In this document: positions 33,281 through 42,177 of the stretch, piece by piece
How the letters are laid out: each line of letters starts with the position of its first letter
How positions within the stretch are numbered: the stretch's first letter is position 1
NCBI RefSeq assembly: GCF_913776295.1
Contig: NZ_CAJYOJ010000088.1
Span: 1 to 64,000, forward strand
Length of the DNA stretch: 64,000 nt
Direction: 5' to 3'
Source: an uncultured Pedobacter sp.
Lineage (GTDB): Bacteria > Bacteroidota > Bacteroidia > Sphingobacteriales > Sphingobacteriaceae
Program-made: the position numbers and the translations under genes
Notes under the pieces: generated by a model
Database searches by the model: none
Told to the model about the DNA's origin: nothing
What the model saw: only the letters and a program-made list of their open reading frames with translations

Positions 33281-33826
33281 TTAAAGAATACTGACAATTT
33301 TCATGAAACGGTCCTTATAGTGGCCGTTTAAATCAGTAATCGTTACCTGATGTGCTTTCCCTGAAGAGGCATGAATAAATTTGATCCCGTTTTCATCAAT
33401 CGAATAAACGATCCCTACATGACCGATCCTTCTTATTCTTGAATTGGTGCCGGTAAAAATCAACACATCACCTACTTTTGCATTTTCTAAACTGGTTTCT
33501 TTACCCGCATAGCTAAACTCTCTCGAAGAACGGGGCACTTTGAAGCCGAAATTACTGAATACATAACTTACAAAACCAGAACAATCGAAACCAACTTTTG
33601 GGTTGCTTGTAGCGTAACGATAAGGAATTCCTAACATGCTTTTGGCAAAATCGATGAGCGTAGTCGAATTTGTGGAAGAATTTTTCTCTGTTATCGTCGT
33701 GTTTTTTGGAAGATTGGCCACTAATTTCTTGACCAGTTCCTGGTATTGCACGGGGATGATTGTTTGGGCTTTTCCTGCCGTTGCAGACAAAATGAAAAAC
33801 AAAATCGGGACTATTATTTTCTTCAT
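33281..33826 (-). CDS. NlpC/P60 (C40) peptidoglycan endopeptidase
   Basis: A 181-residue exported cell-wall hydrolase, cutting peptide bonds in peptidoglycan stems. Signal peptide 1-20 (ending GKAQ). The NlpC/P60 domain from about 58 has the catalytic triad: Cys82 in GFDCSGFVSYVF, His136 in GHVGIVY and His152 in FIHASSGK. The ATG at 33826 starts the signal peptide; the longer frame from 33865 does not add plausible sequence. It converges with the YdeI-like gene, with no gap. Confidence 0.93.
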   Translation of the reverse strand: MKKIIVPILFFILSATAGKAQTIIPVQYQELVKKLVANLPKNTTITEKNSSTNSTTLIDFAKSMLGIPYRYATSNPKVGFDCSGFVSYVFSNFGFKVPRSSREFSYAGKETSLENAKVGDVLIFTGTNSRIRRIGHVGIVYSIDENGIKFIHASSGKAHQVTITDLNGHYKDRFMKIVSIL

Positions 33827-33889
33827 ATGTTGGCGGTAAAGATATGAAAAATATACAAAGTGCATTAAAATGTTGAAAACCAGTTAAAA

Positions 33890-33921
33890 CAAAAAAAGCC
33901 CGGACACATTAATCCGGACTT
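33890..33921 (-). terminator. terminator of the DUF4870 gene
   Basis: AGCCCGGA (33897-33904) and TCCGGACT (33913-33920) pair with one G-U; on the minus strand a run of seven T follows. It lies 22 nt beyond the DUF4870 stop codon. Confidence 0.85.
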
Positions 33922-33942
33922 AAACTAAATATTTAGATTTGA

Positions 33943-34317
33943 TTAAATATTTGGGAACATGGTTTGAGCTTTGTCGCCAATTAAGGGAATTGGTTTCTTT
34001 TCTCCCTGAATGGCGGCAATTAGTCCGATTATCCACAATACGAAAAGTCCGATCTGAACGACACGGAGAATATAATAACTACCTCCAAAGCCTGTTGAAA
34101 AAATTAATGGAATTAGCAGCAAGCTTAATGCCCAGCTCAATACGGTTGATACCAGGTGGAACAACAGCGTTTGTTTTAAATGGTACCTGCTTAGTTCAGT
34201 CTGGTTGTCTTTATACATTGCGAAATAGGCAATTAACCAGCCAATAAACCAAAAGTAGCTTACTATTGCCGCGTTCTTGCCACTGTCGGCCGTCTTAAAA
34301 GGAGAATTTGTTTCCAT
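33943..34317 (-). CDS. DUF4870 (Tic20-like) membrane protein
   Basis: A 124-residue inner-membrane protein with three or four hydrophobic helices (residues 18-35, 50-75 and 80-103). The family hallmark is the short charged loop KDNQTELSRYHLKQTLLFHL between the first two helices. The hydrophilic ends are KTADSGKNAA and GEKKPIPLIGDKAQ. The role in the family is unknown. It has its own terminator and starts 47 nt after the upstream SDR gene's stop, so it may share that transcript. Confidence 0.85.
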   Translation of the reverse strand: METNSPFKTADSGKNAAIVSYFWFIGWLIAYFAMYKDNQTELSRYHLKQTLLFHLVSTVLSWALSLLLIPLIFSTGFGGSYYILRVVQIGLFVLWIIGLIAAIQGEKKPIPLIGDKAQTMFPNI

Positions 34318-34364
34318 AGGTTTTTTTAGTTTTTCGATATCGCAAATTACTAAAAAATATCAGA

Positions 34365-35066
34365 TTATGGCGTGGTAACGGCTACAGGTAAAATCTTTCC
34401 ATTAAAAAATTTGTGTCCGGTTTTTGCAAAATCGGCAACATATTTTCCCATTTCAAATGCCATCACAGGACTCTGGTACCCCGGGAAAGCTGCTTCCAAC
34501 ATTTCTGTCTGTGCTGATCCCAGGGCAAGGCAATTAATTTTAATTCCTGTTTCTGCCAATTCAAAAGCCAAGCATTCCGTGAGTGTATGCAAGGCCGCTT
34601 TACTTGCCGAGTAGGCAGAAAGTCCCGGAAATTTTACGCTTCCCTGAAAGCCGCCCATGCTGCCAATATTAACAATGTGGCTTCCGCTTTGCATTAAAGG
34701 CAAAAGGTTCTGGATCATCCTGAAATGAGAAATCACATTGCTCTGTAACATTTCACCCAGATCAGTTTCCGTAGTTTCTAAAAACGGTTTGTTAATTAAG
34801 GCCCCCGCATTGTTGATCAGGATATCTATTGTACCTAAACGTTCTTTCAAAAATGGGATCAGTGCGGCATAATCATCATTTACGATGTCAAATTCTACCG
34901 GTAAAAGCGTACAATCTGGATTAATGCCACGGGCAATCTCCAGCAGTTTACGCAGTTTATCTGCCGAACGGGCAATAGCAACAATTTTGTTTTCTTTGTT
35001 TAAGCAGAACTCTAAAGCGGTTTCGAAACCAATTCCACTACTGGCACCTGTAATTATAATGTTCAT
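34365..35066 (-). CDS. short-chain dehydrogenase/reductase
   Basis: A 233-residue NAD(P)-dependent SDR. Cofactor motif TGASSGIG (6-13), NNAG (85-88), catalytic Ser136, Tyr152 and Lys156 (YSASK). The length is typical of classical SDRs and no signal peptide is present. Substrate not deducible. Upstream, in the gap before phhA, two small hairpins with identical TGT loops occur (35116-35160). Confidence 0.93.
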   Translation of the reverse strand: MNIIITGASSGIGFETALEFCLNKENKIVAIARSADKLRKLLEIARGINPDCTLLPVEFDIVNDDYAALIPFLKERLGTIDILINNAGALINKPFLETTETDLGEMLQSNVISHFRMIQNLLPLMQSGSHIVNIGSMGGFQGSVKFPGLSAYSASKAALHTLTECLAFELAETGIKINCLALGSAQTEMLEAAFPGYQSPVMAFEMGKYVADFAKTGHKFFNGKILPVAVTTP

Positions 35067-35115
35067 TAAAAAATGTTAAAATTTGTTGTAAAGTTAAAAG
35101 GTTCTTTGTCATAGT

Positions 35116-35160
35116 CCTCGTTTGTAACGAGGTTTATTGAAACTGGCGATTGTATCGCCA
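35116..35160. repeat. paired hairpins with identical TGT loops
   Basis: CCTCGTT-TGT-AACGAGG (35116-35132) and TGGCGAT-TGT-ATCGCCA (35144-35160): two 7-bp stems with the same loop, 11 nt apart. The arrangement resembles REP/BIME units mobilised by REP-associated transposases. No transposase is nearby. Confidence 0.7.
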
Positions 35161-35251
35161 ATTAGTAATTAAAAAATACTTTTTAAATGGTGTTAATCAC
35201 ATTACAACTGTGATTTTTACTTCATGCTTATCATTAAAGAATTGCCAACAT

Positions 35252-37033
35252 TCAATCTTCCACAAGCAGCTGACTTACCGGGTTTTTAATCAGATGTAAA
35301 CCATCATTGATTAATTTGGTATGATCTGGTTCTTTACCAGCCTTAATTTCAAGATAGACCTTAATTTCTTTTTCCAGCTGAGGATAAATCTTTTTATGAT
35401 AAATAATCTCCAGGATTTCCAGGGCGCAAAGCCAGTCCTGTCTGTGGCTTGTTTTTAGTTGCAGAAAGATTTCGCCAAGCTGATCCAGGTTTTCGCCACT
35501 TTCCCTAATTGTCCTAACTGCCCGGTATAAATCATGCAGTTTTAAAGTTTTATCATCATGGGTGATCTGATGCGTTTTCTCCTTGCTAATTAAAGTAATC
35601 TCCTCATAAGCATCTTTATCAGCTGCTCCGTTAAACACAGATATAATTTTTTCCCCGACAGCCATGTCGTAAGTGCCCCATTCTGGTTTAAACAGTATAT
35701 TTCCATTACTTTCGCTAACTGTACAATCAGTAAGGGCAATTAAAAGGAGCTTGTCGTTTTCAATAACAACATCCTTAACTATACCGGTTACGGTAATACC
35801 GCTTTCAAAAGTTAGTATAGTTTTCCTACCTTTGATGATATTCAGGCTTTGTAGCTCTGATAGCCTGTAATCCTCTAACGGTTTGTCAGCTCCTTTTAAG
35901 CGGCCTACCGGCGACGAAAAGCCATCTGCATGGTAATCTTTGCCATGTCCGCTCAGTTGTTTATTATTAAAGGCCAGTGCAGATGGTCCTTTAGTTTTAA
36001 TAAAAGTTACTTCATCATTCTGGTTAATGCCCATATCGGTAAAGATACCACTCACCTGCAGGCCGGAGCTATAAACAGCAGTGGCTACACTTTTGCAGGC
36101 AATTGCTTTCATTACGCTTTCTGACCCGCCCCTTCGAAAGGCCATTGTATTGGCGAATTCTTCCAGCACATCAATCAGGTTTTGGAAGGTTTCCGTTACG
36201 AAAAGCTGTGGTTGGGGCTTGGTAATATCGTAAGTGTAATTAACCGTATCAATGTTGTACCAGAGTTTCTTGACATCATTTTGCATGCAGGTTGCACTCT
36301 CGCCAATGGATGAAAGTAAGCCTGCGCCGTAAATTTTTGGGTTTTCAACAGTACCGATCAAGCCGTATTCTACGGTCCACCAGTGTAAGCGACCAAGTAG
36401 GGCCATTTCGGAAGGTTCGCCCATATTTTCACTAATGAAACGCAGTTCTTTTTCTGCCTGGGCAATCTCCAATTCATCCGCATCTATCGCTTCTTTCAGA
36501 ATGGATAATTTTCTGATGGCCTCGTAAAGCTCAAAATCTTTTGCCGAAAACATCGCCTTTGCACCAATGGAACCAAAATAGCTTAAATAATTATTGTAAT
36601 CAGTATCGGCAATAATAGGCGCATGGCCAGCACTTTCGTGTATAATATCAGGAGCCGGGGTATATTCGATGTGGTTAATCTGGCGGATATCTGCGGCAAT
36701 TACCAATACACGATAGGCTTGATACTCCATGAAAGCTGCCGGAGGAATAAAGCCATCAACCGTTACGGCTCCCCAGCCAATCTTGCCCAGGTTATCATTC
36801 ATCGTTTGCAGATCTGGGATGTATTCGATGCTCAAACCAGCTCGTTGTAAGCCTTTTATATAGGGATAATAAGCTACATTTTTAAGATAACTGTAGTTTT
36901 GGCGCATTACGTATCGCCATACGGCCTGGTCTACAGGCGTGTATTTCCCGTAATTTTGTGCAACAATAAACTGCTTTAAGTGATTGGGCAATTTAGCTAC
37001 CTGCGCATTGTTAAAATCATTAAAATGGCTCAT
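35252..37033 (-). CDS. phhA: phenylalanine 4-monooxygenase (aromatic amino acid hydroxylase) with long C-terminal extension
   Basis: Hydroxylates phenylalanine to tyrosine using tetrahydropterin and non-heme iron. The catalytic domain occupies about residues 1-340 of 593, with iron ligands His132 and His137 (IIHESAGHAP) and Glu222 (WWTVEYG). The remaining about 240 residues (from about 345) are unlike the usual 260-300-residue bacterial PhhA: a beta-rich part (GRKTILTFESGITVTGIVKDV), then helices near the end (TSHRQDWLCALEILEIIY). This may be a regulatory or oligomerisation domain (inference). The location fits a tyrosine-catabolic region with hppD, hmgA and FAH. Confidence 0.92.
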   Translation of the reverse strand: MSHFNDFNNAQVAKLPNHLKQFIVAQNYGKYTPVDQAVWRYVMRQNYSYLKNVAYYPYIKGLQRAGLSIEYIPDLQTMNDNLGKIGWGAVTVDGFIPPAAFMEYQAYRVLVIAADIRQINHIEYTPAPDIIHESAGHAPIIADTDYNNYLSYFGSIGAKAMFSAKDFELYEAIRKLSILKEAIDADELEIAQAEKELRFISENMGEPSEMALLGRLHWWTVEYGLIGTVENPKIYGAGLLSSIGESATCMQNDVKKLWYNIDTVNYTYDITKPQPQLFVTETFQNLIDVLEEFANTMAFRRGGSESVMKAIACKSVATAVYSSGLQVSGIFTDMGINQNDEVTFIKTKGPSALAFNNKQLSGHGKDYHADGFSSPVGRLKGADKPLEDYRLSELQSLNIIKGRKTILTFESGITVTGIVKDVVIENDKLLLIALTDCTVSESNGNILFKPEWGTYDMAVGEKIISVFNGAADKDAYEEITLISKEKTHQITHDDKTLKLHDLYRAVRTIRESGENLDQLGEIFLQLKTSHRQDWLCALEILEIIYHKKIYPQLEKEIKVYLEIKAGKEPDHTKLINDGLHLIKNPVSQLLVED

Positions 37034-38072
37034 GGTTGTTATGAAATAAGTTGGTCGGCAGCTAAGTTAGGATGTTGTTTTTATCTTAACAAGAAAGCCA
37101 GGCATAAATTAACAGGTTAACGTAATAAAGGTTTCAGTTGCCTAAAATGGCGGATTAATCATATAAAAAGGTGCTGCAGCATTTTATTGGTTAGGTTCTG
37201 TCGGGCTGTTTGCTATATCTCCGATGAAATCTGTGAAACAGCAAGCACTCCATAAGAAAACAAAAAATAGTGCTTAAATTGGAGGATGCCGCTTCCATCC
37301 CGTTTAGGTACAGCGGTTTGTGATGGTGAACCTGGTTTTCTCTGCAATTTGCTGAAAAACGAAAATAGCGGCACTGCTTTGGCCACCTAAACCCGACTGG
37401 CGCTTAAAGCCCGGAGCGAGGAACGATTGAGGACTTGTAGCAAAGGCGGGACTGAAAAAACCTAAATGCTTTTGAAACTGCTTTCCGAAAAAATTAAACA
37501 AGATTGATTAGGTTTATTATTTGGAAAGCTGCTGCAGCATTTTATCCGGAGGCTCAGGCCGGGCTGTTCGCTATATCTCCGATGAAACCTGTGAAACAAG
37601 CAAGTACTCCATAAGAAAACAAAAAACAGTGCTTAAATCGGAGGATGTCGCTTCCATCCCGTTTAGGTACAGCGGTTTGTGCCGTTGAACCTGGTTTTTT
37701 CTAAGATTCGCAAAAAAACACAAATAGCAGCACTGCTTTGGCCACCTAAACCCGACTGGCGCGTAAAGCCCGGAGCGAGGCACGAGTGAGGACTTGTAGC
37801 AAAGGCGGGACTGAAAAAACCTAAATGCTTTTGAAACTGCTTTCCGAAAAAATTAAACAAGATTGATTAGGTTTATCAATTGGAAAGGTGCTGCAGCATT
37901 TTATCGGTAGGCTCCGGCCGGGCTGTTCTAAATATCCCCGATAAAAAATCGGAGGATGTCGCTCGCGTCCCGTTTAGTTACTAAGACCTGTGCTTATCCC
38001 CTGAGCTTTATTTTCCGGCAACACTAATTCCGTGCTTTCTGCGTTTCCGTGGCCAATAATTGCTGCGGTTAA
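37034..38072. repeat. about 358-bp tandem repeat block (2.3 copies)
   Basis: GCTGCAGCATTTTAT starts at 37173, 37531 and 37890, giving periods of 358 and 359. Copies 1 and 2 run almost in full; copy 3 breaks off near 37975. Each holds GGCCACCTAAACCCGAC (37381 and 37740) and ends with GGCGGGACTGAAA and GCTTTCCGAAAAAATTAAAC. The same words occur in the elements at 13.7, 20.5 and 21.5 kb. Open frames of 65-70 codons here repeat with the DNA and are not taken as genes. Confidence 0.85.
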
Positions 38073-38582
38073 TTAATCCTGCTTGCCTGTTTTATCTCCG
38101 ATTTTCTTCACACTGAAAGTGAAATAATGTTGATACAGGTAACTGAAAAGAGCCATTGATACTGAAACGAGTATTCTTGATAAAATGGACAGAGTTGGAT
38201 AATCTCTTAAAAGTTCCAGTAAAAACTTTAAGAAAACATAAGTAGCCAGAATATTGATAAACTGCAGATTTAAAAACCTGAAAAGCTGTACCCTACCTTT
38301 TAATTCGCTATGCGTAAATATAACATATTTGTTGAGCAGAAAACTGGTTGGTATGGCAACAACGTAGTCTATTAATAATGAGGCCGTTTCTCTTTGAAGC
38401 ACAAATGTGCCAAAATTTACTTCCTCTGTTTTAAAAATAACAAAATAGGCAAAATAATAACTCAGGATACCCAGTAGCAAGGTGCTGCCACCAGTAGCCA
38501 GATACCGAAAATTATGTAAAGAAATAAATTTTTTAAAGGGAGGGTAAAAAAAATCTATGATGGCTAAAATTGCTTTGCGCAT
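38073..38582 (-). CDS. GtrA-family membrane protein
   Basis: A 169-residue inner-membrane protein with four hydrophobic helices (about 28-48, 67-85, 104-124 and 132-152). The GtrA signature is recognisable in FRYLATGGSTLLLGILSYYF and in the second-helix region VAIPTSFLLNKYVIF. GtrA proteins are proposed to help flip or bind undecaprenyl-linked sugars. No glycosyltransferase is adjacent. It is followed by the 358-bp repeat block. Confidence 0.88.
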   Translation of the reverse strand: MRKAILAIIDFFYPPFKKFISLHNFRYLATGGSTLLLGILSYYFAYFVIFKTEEVNFGTFVLQRETASLLIDYVVAIPTSFLLNKYVIFTHSELKGRVQLFRFLNLQFINILATYVFLKFLLELLRDYPTLSILSRILVSVSMALFSYLYQHYFTFSVKKIGDKTGKQD

Positions 38583-38660
38583 TACTTATACTGTTCGTTA
38601 TTATTTTTGGGCGCAATTTACAATAAATTTCTATTGCCCGATAAAAGATCATTTGGGTAT

Positions 38661-39344
38661 TTACTCTTCGACAATCTGGGTAGGGGCTAAAGCTACAAAA
38701 TCAATTACTGCACACCAGCTGTAAGAGGGATGCGGTTGTATGCTCACACCAACGGTGTTCAGTTTGTACTTTTGATCAAGCAAATTAAACCGGTGACCAA
38801 GGGAAGGTACGCCACAATCTAACAATAAATGGCATACAATGTCCAGACTGTTCGAAAAGCCGAAGTCTATATTTTCGCTCATGGCTTTATTTGGGAAGTA
38901 TTTCGATAAACGTTTCGAAAATTGATCACCATTGCTACTTTCATGTGTTTCGAGATTATTTCGGTTGAGGTCCTGGGCGTGACTACGGCTTAACGCAGAT
39001 AATTTATCGTTAGGGTAAAATACGGGTAGATTTTTTAAGCCCTTTAGATGTTTTAGTAAAGAGGTATAGTAGCTGTTGTTACGGGCAATCCGCAGTTCGT
39101 TGTAATTTCTATATTGTTTAACCTTCGCGTTATAATTATTAATATAGTCTTCTAAAAAAGTGTAATAGAACTTTTCGCCATCAATACGGATCAGGTTCAT
39201 ATACATCACTACATTTTTCTCTTCGTTAGTTAAATAATGAGCATTTGCTGCGGTATTGGCCCTGCGGAATTCATTTTCTGTCCATTTTTGGGCATTAACC
39301 TGATGTACAAAAAATAAAAGGGCGAGTAAAAGTATGTTGCGCAT
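38661..39344 (-). CDS. exported CAP-domain (SCP/PR-1-like) protein
   Basis: A 227-residue protein with signal peptide 1-18 (ending VNAQ). The CAP fold shows in LSALSRSHAQDLNRNN (about 113-128) with its His, then THESSNGDQFSKRLSKYFPNKAMSENIDFG, containing the HE and SEN motifs, and ending LGHRFNLLDQKYKLNTVGVSIQPHPSYSWCAVIDF. Secreted or periplasmic; activity unknown (CAP proteins bind lipids or act as proteases in other bacteria). Confidence 0.9.
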   Translation of the reverse strand: MRNILLLALLFFVHQVNAQKWTENEFRRANTAANAHYLTNEEKNVVMYMNLIRIDGEKFYYTFLEDYINNYNAKVKQYRNYNELRIARNNSYYTSLLKHLKGLKNLPVFYPNDKLSALSRSHAQDLNRNNLETHESSNGDQFSKRLSKYFPNKAMSENIDFGFSNSLDIVCHLLLDCGVPSLGHRFNLLDQKYKLNTVGVSIQPHPSYSWCAVIDFVALAPTQIVEE

Positions 39345-39444
39345 CTGATGATTTTCAAGGATAACGCCATTTGGTGCAGATTATTTTCTGATTTAAGATT
39401 CGGATCGTGTTAATGGTTGGTGTTGACAGGCTATAATTAAAAAT

Positions 39445-39505
39445 AACCACAAAGCCACGAAAGCATAAGGAATATTTTCTTCGTGTTCTTCGCGTCTTTG
39501 TGGTT
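39445..39505. repeat. AACCACAAAG inverted repeat
   Basis: AACCACAAAG (39445-39454) and its complement CTTTGTGGTT (39496-39505) enclose a segment with TTCGTG/CACGAA words. A similar AACCACAAAG lies near 6855 and CTTTGCGGTTAAA near 45668. Confidence 0.7.
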
Positions 39506-39519
39506 AAAATTGTACTATT

Positions 39520-40284
39520 TTATAAAAACATACCACCAGATGCTTCAATGCGCTGTGCATTAATCCATCTGGCATCTTCGGTGCATAGAAATGCCACTAT
39601 GCCACCGATATCATCTGGCAAACCCACACGGCCTAAAGCGGTATTGGCAGCAATAGCGGTATTGATCTGATCATTATCCCGTACCATTCCGCCGCCAAAA
39701 TCAGTTTCGATGGCGCCGGGAGCAACAATGTTCGATCTGATTCCTCGTGAACCCAATTCTTTTGCCTGGTATTTGGTTAGGGTTTCCATTGCACCCTTCA
39801 TCGAAGCATATGCAGCATAACCCGGGGTTGCAAAACGGGCCAGCCCCGATGAGAGGTTAACAATTCCGCTACCATCATTTAATAAGGGCAAAGCTTTTTG
39901 GGTTAAAAAGAAAGCACCTTTGAAATGGATATTTACCAGGGCATCAAACTGTTCTTCAGTAGTATCAGCAAATGAAGCGTGGATGCCAATCCCGGCATTG
40001 TTGATCAGGAAATCGAATTTTTCTGCGTGGAAGACAGATTTTAAAATACTTTTAACCTCGCTGAAAAAAGCATCAAAAGTTTTGGTATCGCCAACATTTA
40101 ACTGAATTGCTGCTGCCGGTACACCCAGTGCTTTAATTTCGTTTACAGTAGCATCTGCTTCCTCTTTTTTAGATTGATAGGTTAAAATAACACCAATCCC
40201 TTTCGAGGCGATTTTTAAGGCGGCGTTTTTCCCCAGTCCGCGGCTACCTCCGGTTACCAGGGCAATTTTATTTTGCGTTTCCAT
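39520..40284 (-). CDS. short-chain dehydrogenase/reductase
   Basis: A 254-residue SDR: TGGSRGLG (11-18), NNAG (95-98), catalytic Ser146, Tyr159 and Lys163 (YASMK), and a C-terminus (CTEDARWINAQRIEASGGMFL) close to FabG-like and glucose-dehydrogenase-like SDRs. Substrate unknown. A short AraC-type regulator lies 86 nt upstream on the same strand, plausibly its regulator. Confidence 0.93.
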   Translation of the reverse strand: METQNKIALVTGGSRGLGKNAALKIASKGIGVILTYQSKKEEADATVNEIKALGVPAAAIQLNVGDTKTFDAFFSEVKSILKSVFHAEKFDFLINNAGIGIHASFADTTEEQFDALVNIHFKGAFFLTQKALPLLNDGSGIVNLSSGLARFATPGYAAYASMKGAMETLTKYQAKELGSRGIRSNIVAPGAIETDFGGGMVRDNDQINTAIAANTALGRVGLPDDIGGIVAFLCTEDARWINAQRIEASGGMFL

Positions 40285-40370
40285 TTTCTTTTTATTTGTT
40301 AAACAAAATTAGATGGAAATTGGCTGTAAAAATGGTGATAGCTTAAGTAAAAATGGTGACTGTTTAAGTT

Positions 40371-40778
40371 TTATGTATTGACAATTTCCTTATTGGCAAC
40401 TAAAGACTCGAAATAAGCCTCCCGATACTGTTTTGGCGTTTGGCCGCCGAAGTGTTTAAAAAATTTGGTAAAGTTGGATGGATCGTAGGTTAATATCCTG
40501 GCAATTTCGGCTATGGGCATGTTCACATTTTGTAACATGGTTCTGGCAATCTCCATTAAACGCTCTTCGAAAAAATAACAGGGCGAATGCCCGGTAGCAG
40601 CTTTTATGGTATTGCTTAAATGTGTAGGATGAACATGAATAAGCTCGGCAAAATCTCTTACCTCAAACATTTCTGTAGCACGGCCGGATAAAATGTCGTC
40701 AAGATGTTTATCTAATTCTTTTAAATAATCTGCAGCAATTTCATGTCTACGGGCAAAAAATTTCTGGGGGATTTTCAT
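40371..40778 (-). CDS. AraC-type HTH regulator, single-domain
   Basis: A 135-residue protein that consists almost only of the AraC DNA-binding domain: FAELIHVHPTHLSNTIKAATGHSPCYFFEERLMEIA, then the second HTH MPIAEIARILTYDPSNFTKFFKHFGGQTPKQYREAYF. The usual N-terminal ligand domain is absent, so activity may be constitutive or depend on a partner. The upstream region shows no sign of a lost N-terminus in another frame. It probably controls the adjacent SDR gene (inference). Confidence 0.88.
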   Translation of the reverse strand: MKIPQKFFARRHEIAADYLKELDKHLDDILSGRATEMFEVRDFAELIHVHPTHLSNTIKAATGHSPCYFFEERLMEIARTMLQNVNMPIAEIARILTYDPSNFTKFFKHFGGQTPKQYREAYFESLVANKEIVNT

Positions 40779-40910
40779 ATCAATAACTTTTGATGACTAA
40801 ACAAATATAACATTCGGTTAAACGAATATGAAATAAGGTTGCCGGCTGCAGTTTTTATGATGGAAGGATGATATGCCATGCGATTTATTGATGTGATGCA
40901 TGTGCGTGGT

Positions 40911-41393
40911 TTATTGCTTATCTATGCCTAGGTAAAAAATTCCATCGATTATTTTTACTATCGTTTTGCTATAATCTGTTGCAATAAAATGGAAAGTGCC
41001 TTTAATCTTTTGATCAGTTACGCTGAGAATCTGTACCTTTCCATCACTTAAGACATAATTTTCTTCATTTTCGCCACTTTGGGTCTTTTTAACATAAGCA
41101 CCGGCAACCTGTATCTGATTGAGACTTAAAATATATTCTCCCACTCCATTGTAACCGATAATGTTCAGGTTGATCATCCGGTTTGAACCGCTACCTACTA
41201 TCCTGAGCATTTTACCGCTTGGGCTGATTGTAAAATTGCTACTAATTACAGCATTATCAGTGAATTCTATTAAAGTATCATCTATGTAGATGCTAAAAAT
41301 ATCTTTTTCGGGTAAAGGTGTTTCTTTTTTGCAGGATGAAATAAAGAGGAGGCAGGTAAATGCCAAGGCGATTAATTTGAAAGATAGTTTCAA
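40911..41393 (-). CDS. hypothetical lipoprotein
   Basis: A 160-residue protein with a clear lipobox (LLFISSCKKE; lipidated Cys at 21). The mature part is beta-rich (DIFSIYIDDTLIEFTDNAVISS, then RMINLNIIGYNGVGEYILSLNQIQV), like small surface lipoproteins of Bacteroidota (DUF6252-like). Localisation is periplasmic or outer-membrane. Function unknown; no operon partner is obvious. Confidence 0.75.
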   Translation of the reverse strand: MKLSFKLIALAFTCLLFISSCKKETPLPEKDIFSIYIDDTLIEFTDNAVISSNFTISPSGKMLRIVGSGSNRMINLNIIGYNGVGEYILSLNQIQVAGAYVKKTQSGENEENYVLSDGKVQILSVTDQKIKGTFHFIATDYSKTIVKIIDGIFYLGIDKQ

Positions 41394-41443
41394 GAGTGTT
41401 AAGTTGTTTTTGGGTTAATAGTGCCGCGAAGATATGGAATTTA

Positions 41444-42124
41444 TTAATCGAGCGAAAAGATATGCAATTTCTTTACGTATTGTTCTCGCTGGTACCAGTC
41501 GTTATATACCAGTTCGATATTTTCTACATCAAAAGTGCCAAAATCATAATCCCTGTATTTGTGGACCAGGTTAATCAAAGCCTCTCTGTTCTCTAATTCC
41601 GCCCGGAAGCGGATTATGGTAGAATGTGCAGTTTGAATGGCATATCGCTTATCAATACTTTGTTGCAGATTGGTATTTTTAAATACAGCTCTCAGGTCGT
41701 TTCTGATTTCATTCAAAGTATCGGTTAAAAATCCCTGAATGAGTATACACGAAGGAGAGGCTGTTAGTCCTTTAAACAGGATTTTGAAACTTTTGTGTCT
41801 GACTAAAACCTGCTGTATCAGTTCTATATAATCCTTAACATTGATATTATCTAAATTAAAGCCATCATAGCAGGAAATAATCGACATTAAAGTGATATGA
41901 ATATCCGTATTTTGATAATAATACTGATTGGGTTCAATGGCTTTAGCCTTACTTAAAAATTGTTGAATGTTATGATTAATAGCAGCATCTGGCCTGATCA
42001 CCAAAGTAACTCCAAAACGCTGATCAGTGGCCGAATCAATTAAATGATCAATTTCATATTGGTCCTGAGCTATTTTGGCTACCGCTTCGGTATATAGTTT
42101 ATTGTAGTGTTCAGCTAAATCCAT
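41444..42124 (-). CDS. 2H phosphoesterase-family protein (2'-5' RNA ligase-like)
   Basis: A 226-residue cytoplasmic protein with the two HxTx signatures of 2H phosphoesterases: HITL with His76, and HSTI with His167, each at the end of a strand in two similar halves. The spacing and length (about 220) fit the LigT/2'-5' RNA ligase-like superfamily. Expected chemistry is 2',3'-cyclic nucleotide hydrolysis or RNA end joining; the actual substrate is unknown. It starts just after the glyS terminator. Confidence 0.85.
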   Translation of the reverse strand: MDLAEHYNKLYTEAVAKIAQDQYEIDHLIDSATDQRFGVTLVIRPDAAINHNIQQFLSKAKAIEPNQYYYQNTDIHITLMSIISCYDGFNLDNINVKDYIELIQQVLVRHKSFKILFKGLTASPSCILIQGFLTDTLNEIRNDLRAVFKNTNLQQSIDKRYAIQTAHSTIIRFRAELENREALINLVHKYRDYDFGTFDVENIELVYNDWYQREQYVKKLHIFSLD

Positions 42125-42133
42125 TTTTATTAT

Positions 42134-42165
42134 ACAAAAAAAGTCGCAGGGGTAAACCTGCGACT
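42134..42165 (-). terminator. glyS terminator
   Basis: AGTCGCAGG (42142-42150) and CCTGCGACT (42157-42165) form a perfect 9-bp stem with a 6-nt loop; on the minus strand seven T follow. It lies between a GTCAT-type repeat and the 2H gene start. Confidence 0.9.
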
Positions 42166-42177
42166 GAATAAAATGAT

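Noticed and set aside
33939..34247. 102-codon plus frame opposite DUF4870
   Set aside because: It is the antisense shadow of a well-supported membrane protein gene.
37304..37860. Three 65-70-codon minus frames beginning MFNFFGKQFQKHLGFF or similar
   Set aside because: They duplicate with the 358-bp DNA repeat and contain the dispersed element; no sign of coding constraint.
41394..41443. Possible regulatory RNA between the lipoprotein and 2H genes
   Set aside because: Only 50 nt, no stem or terminator seen.
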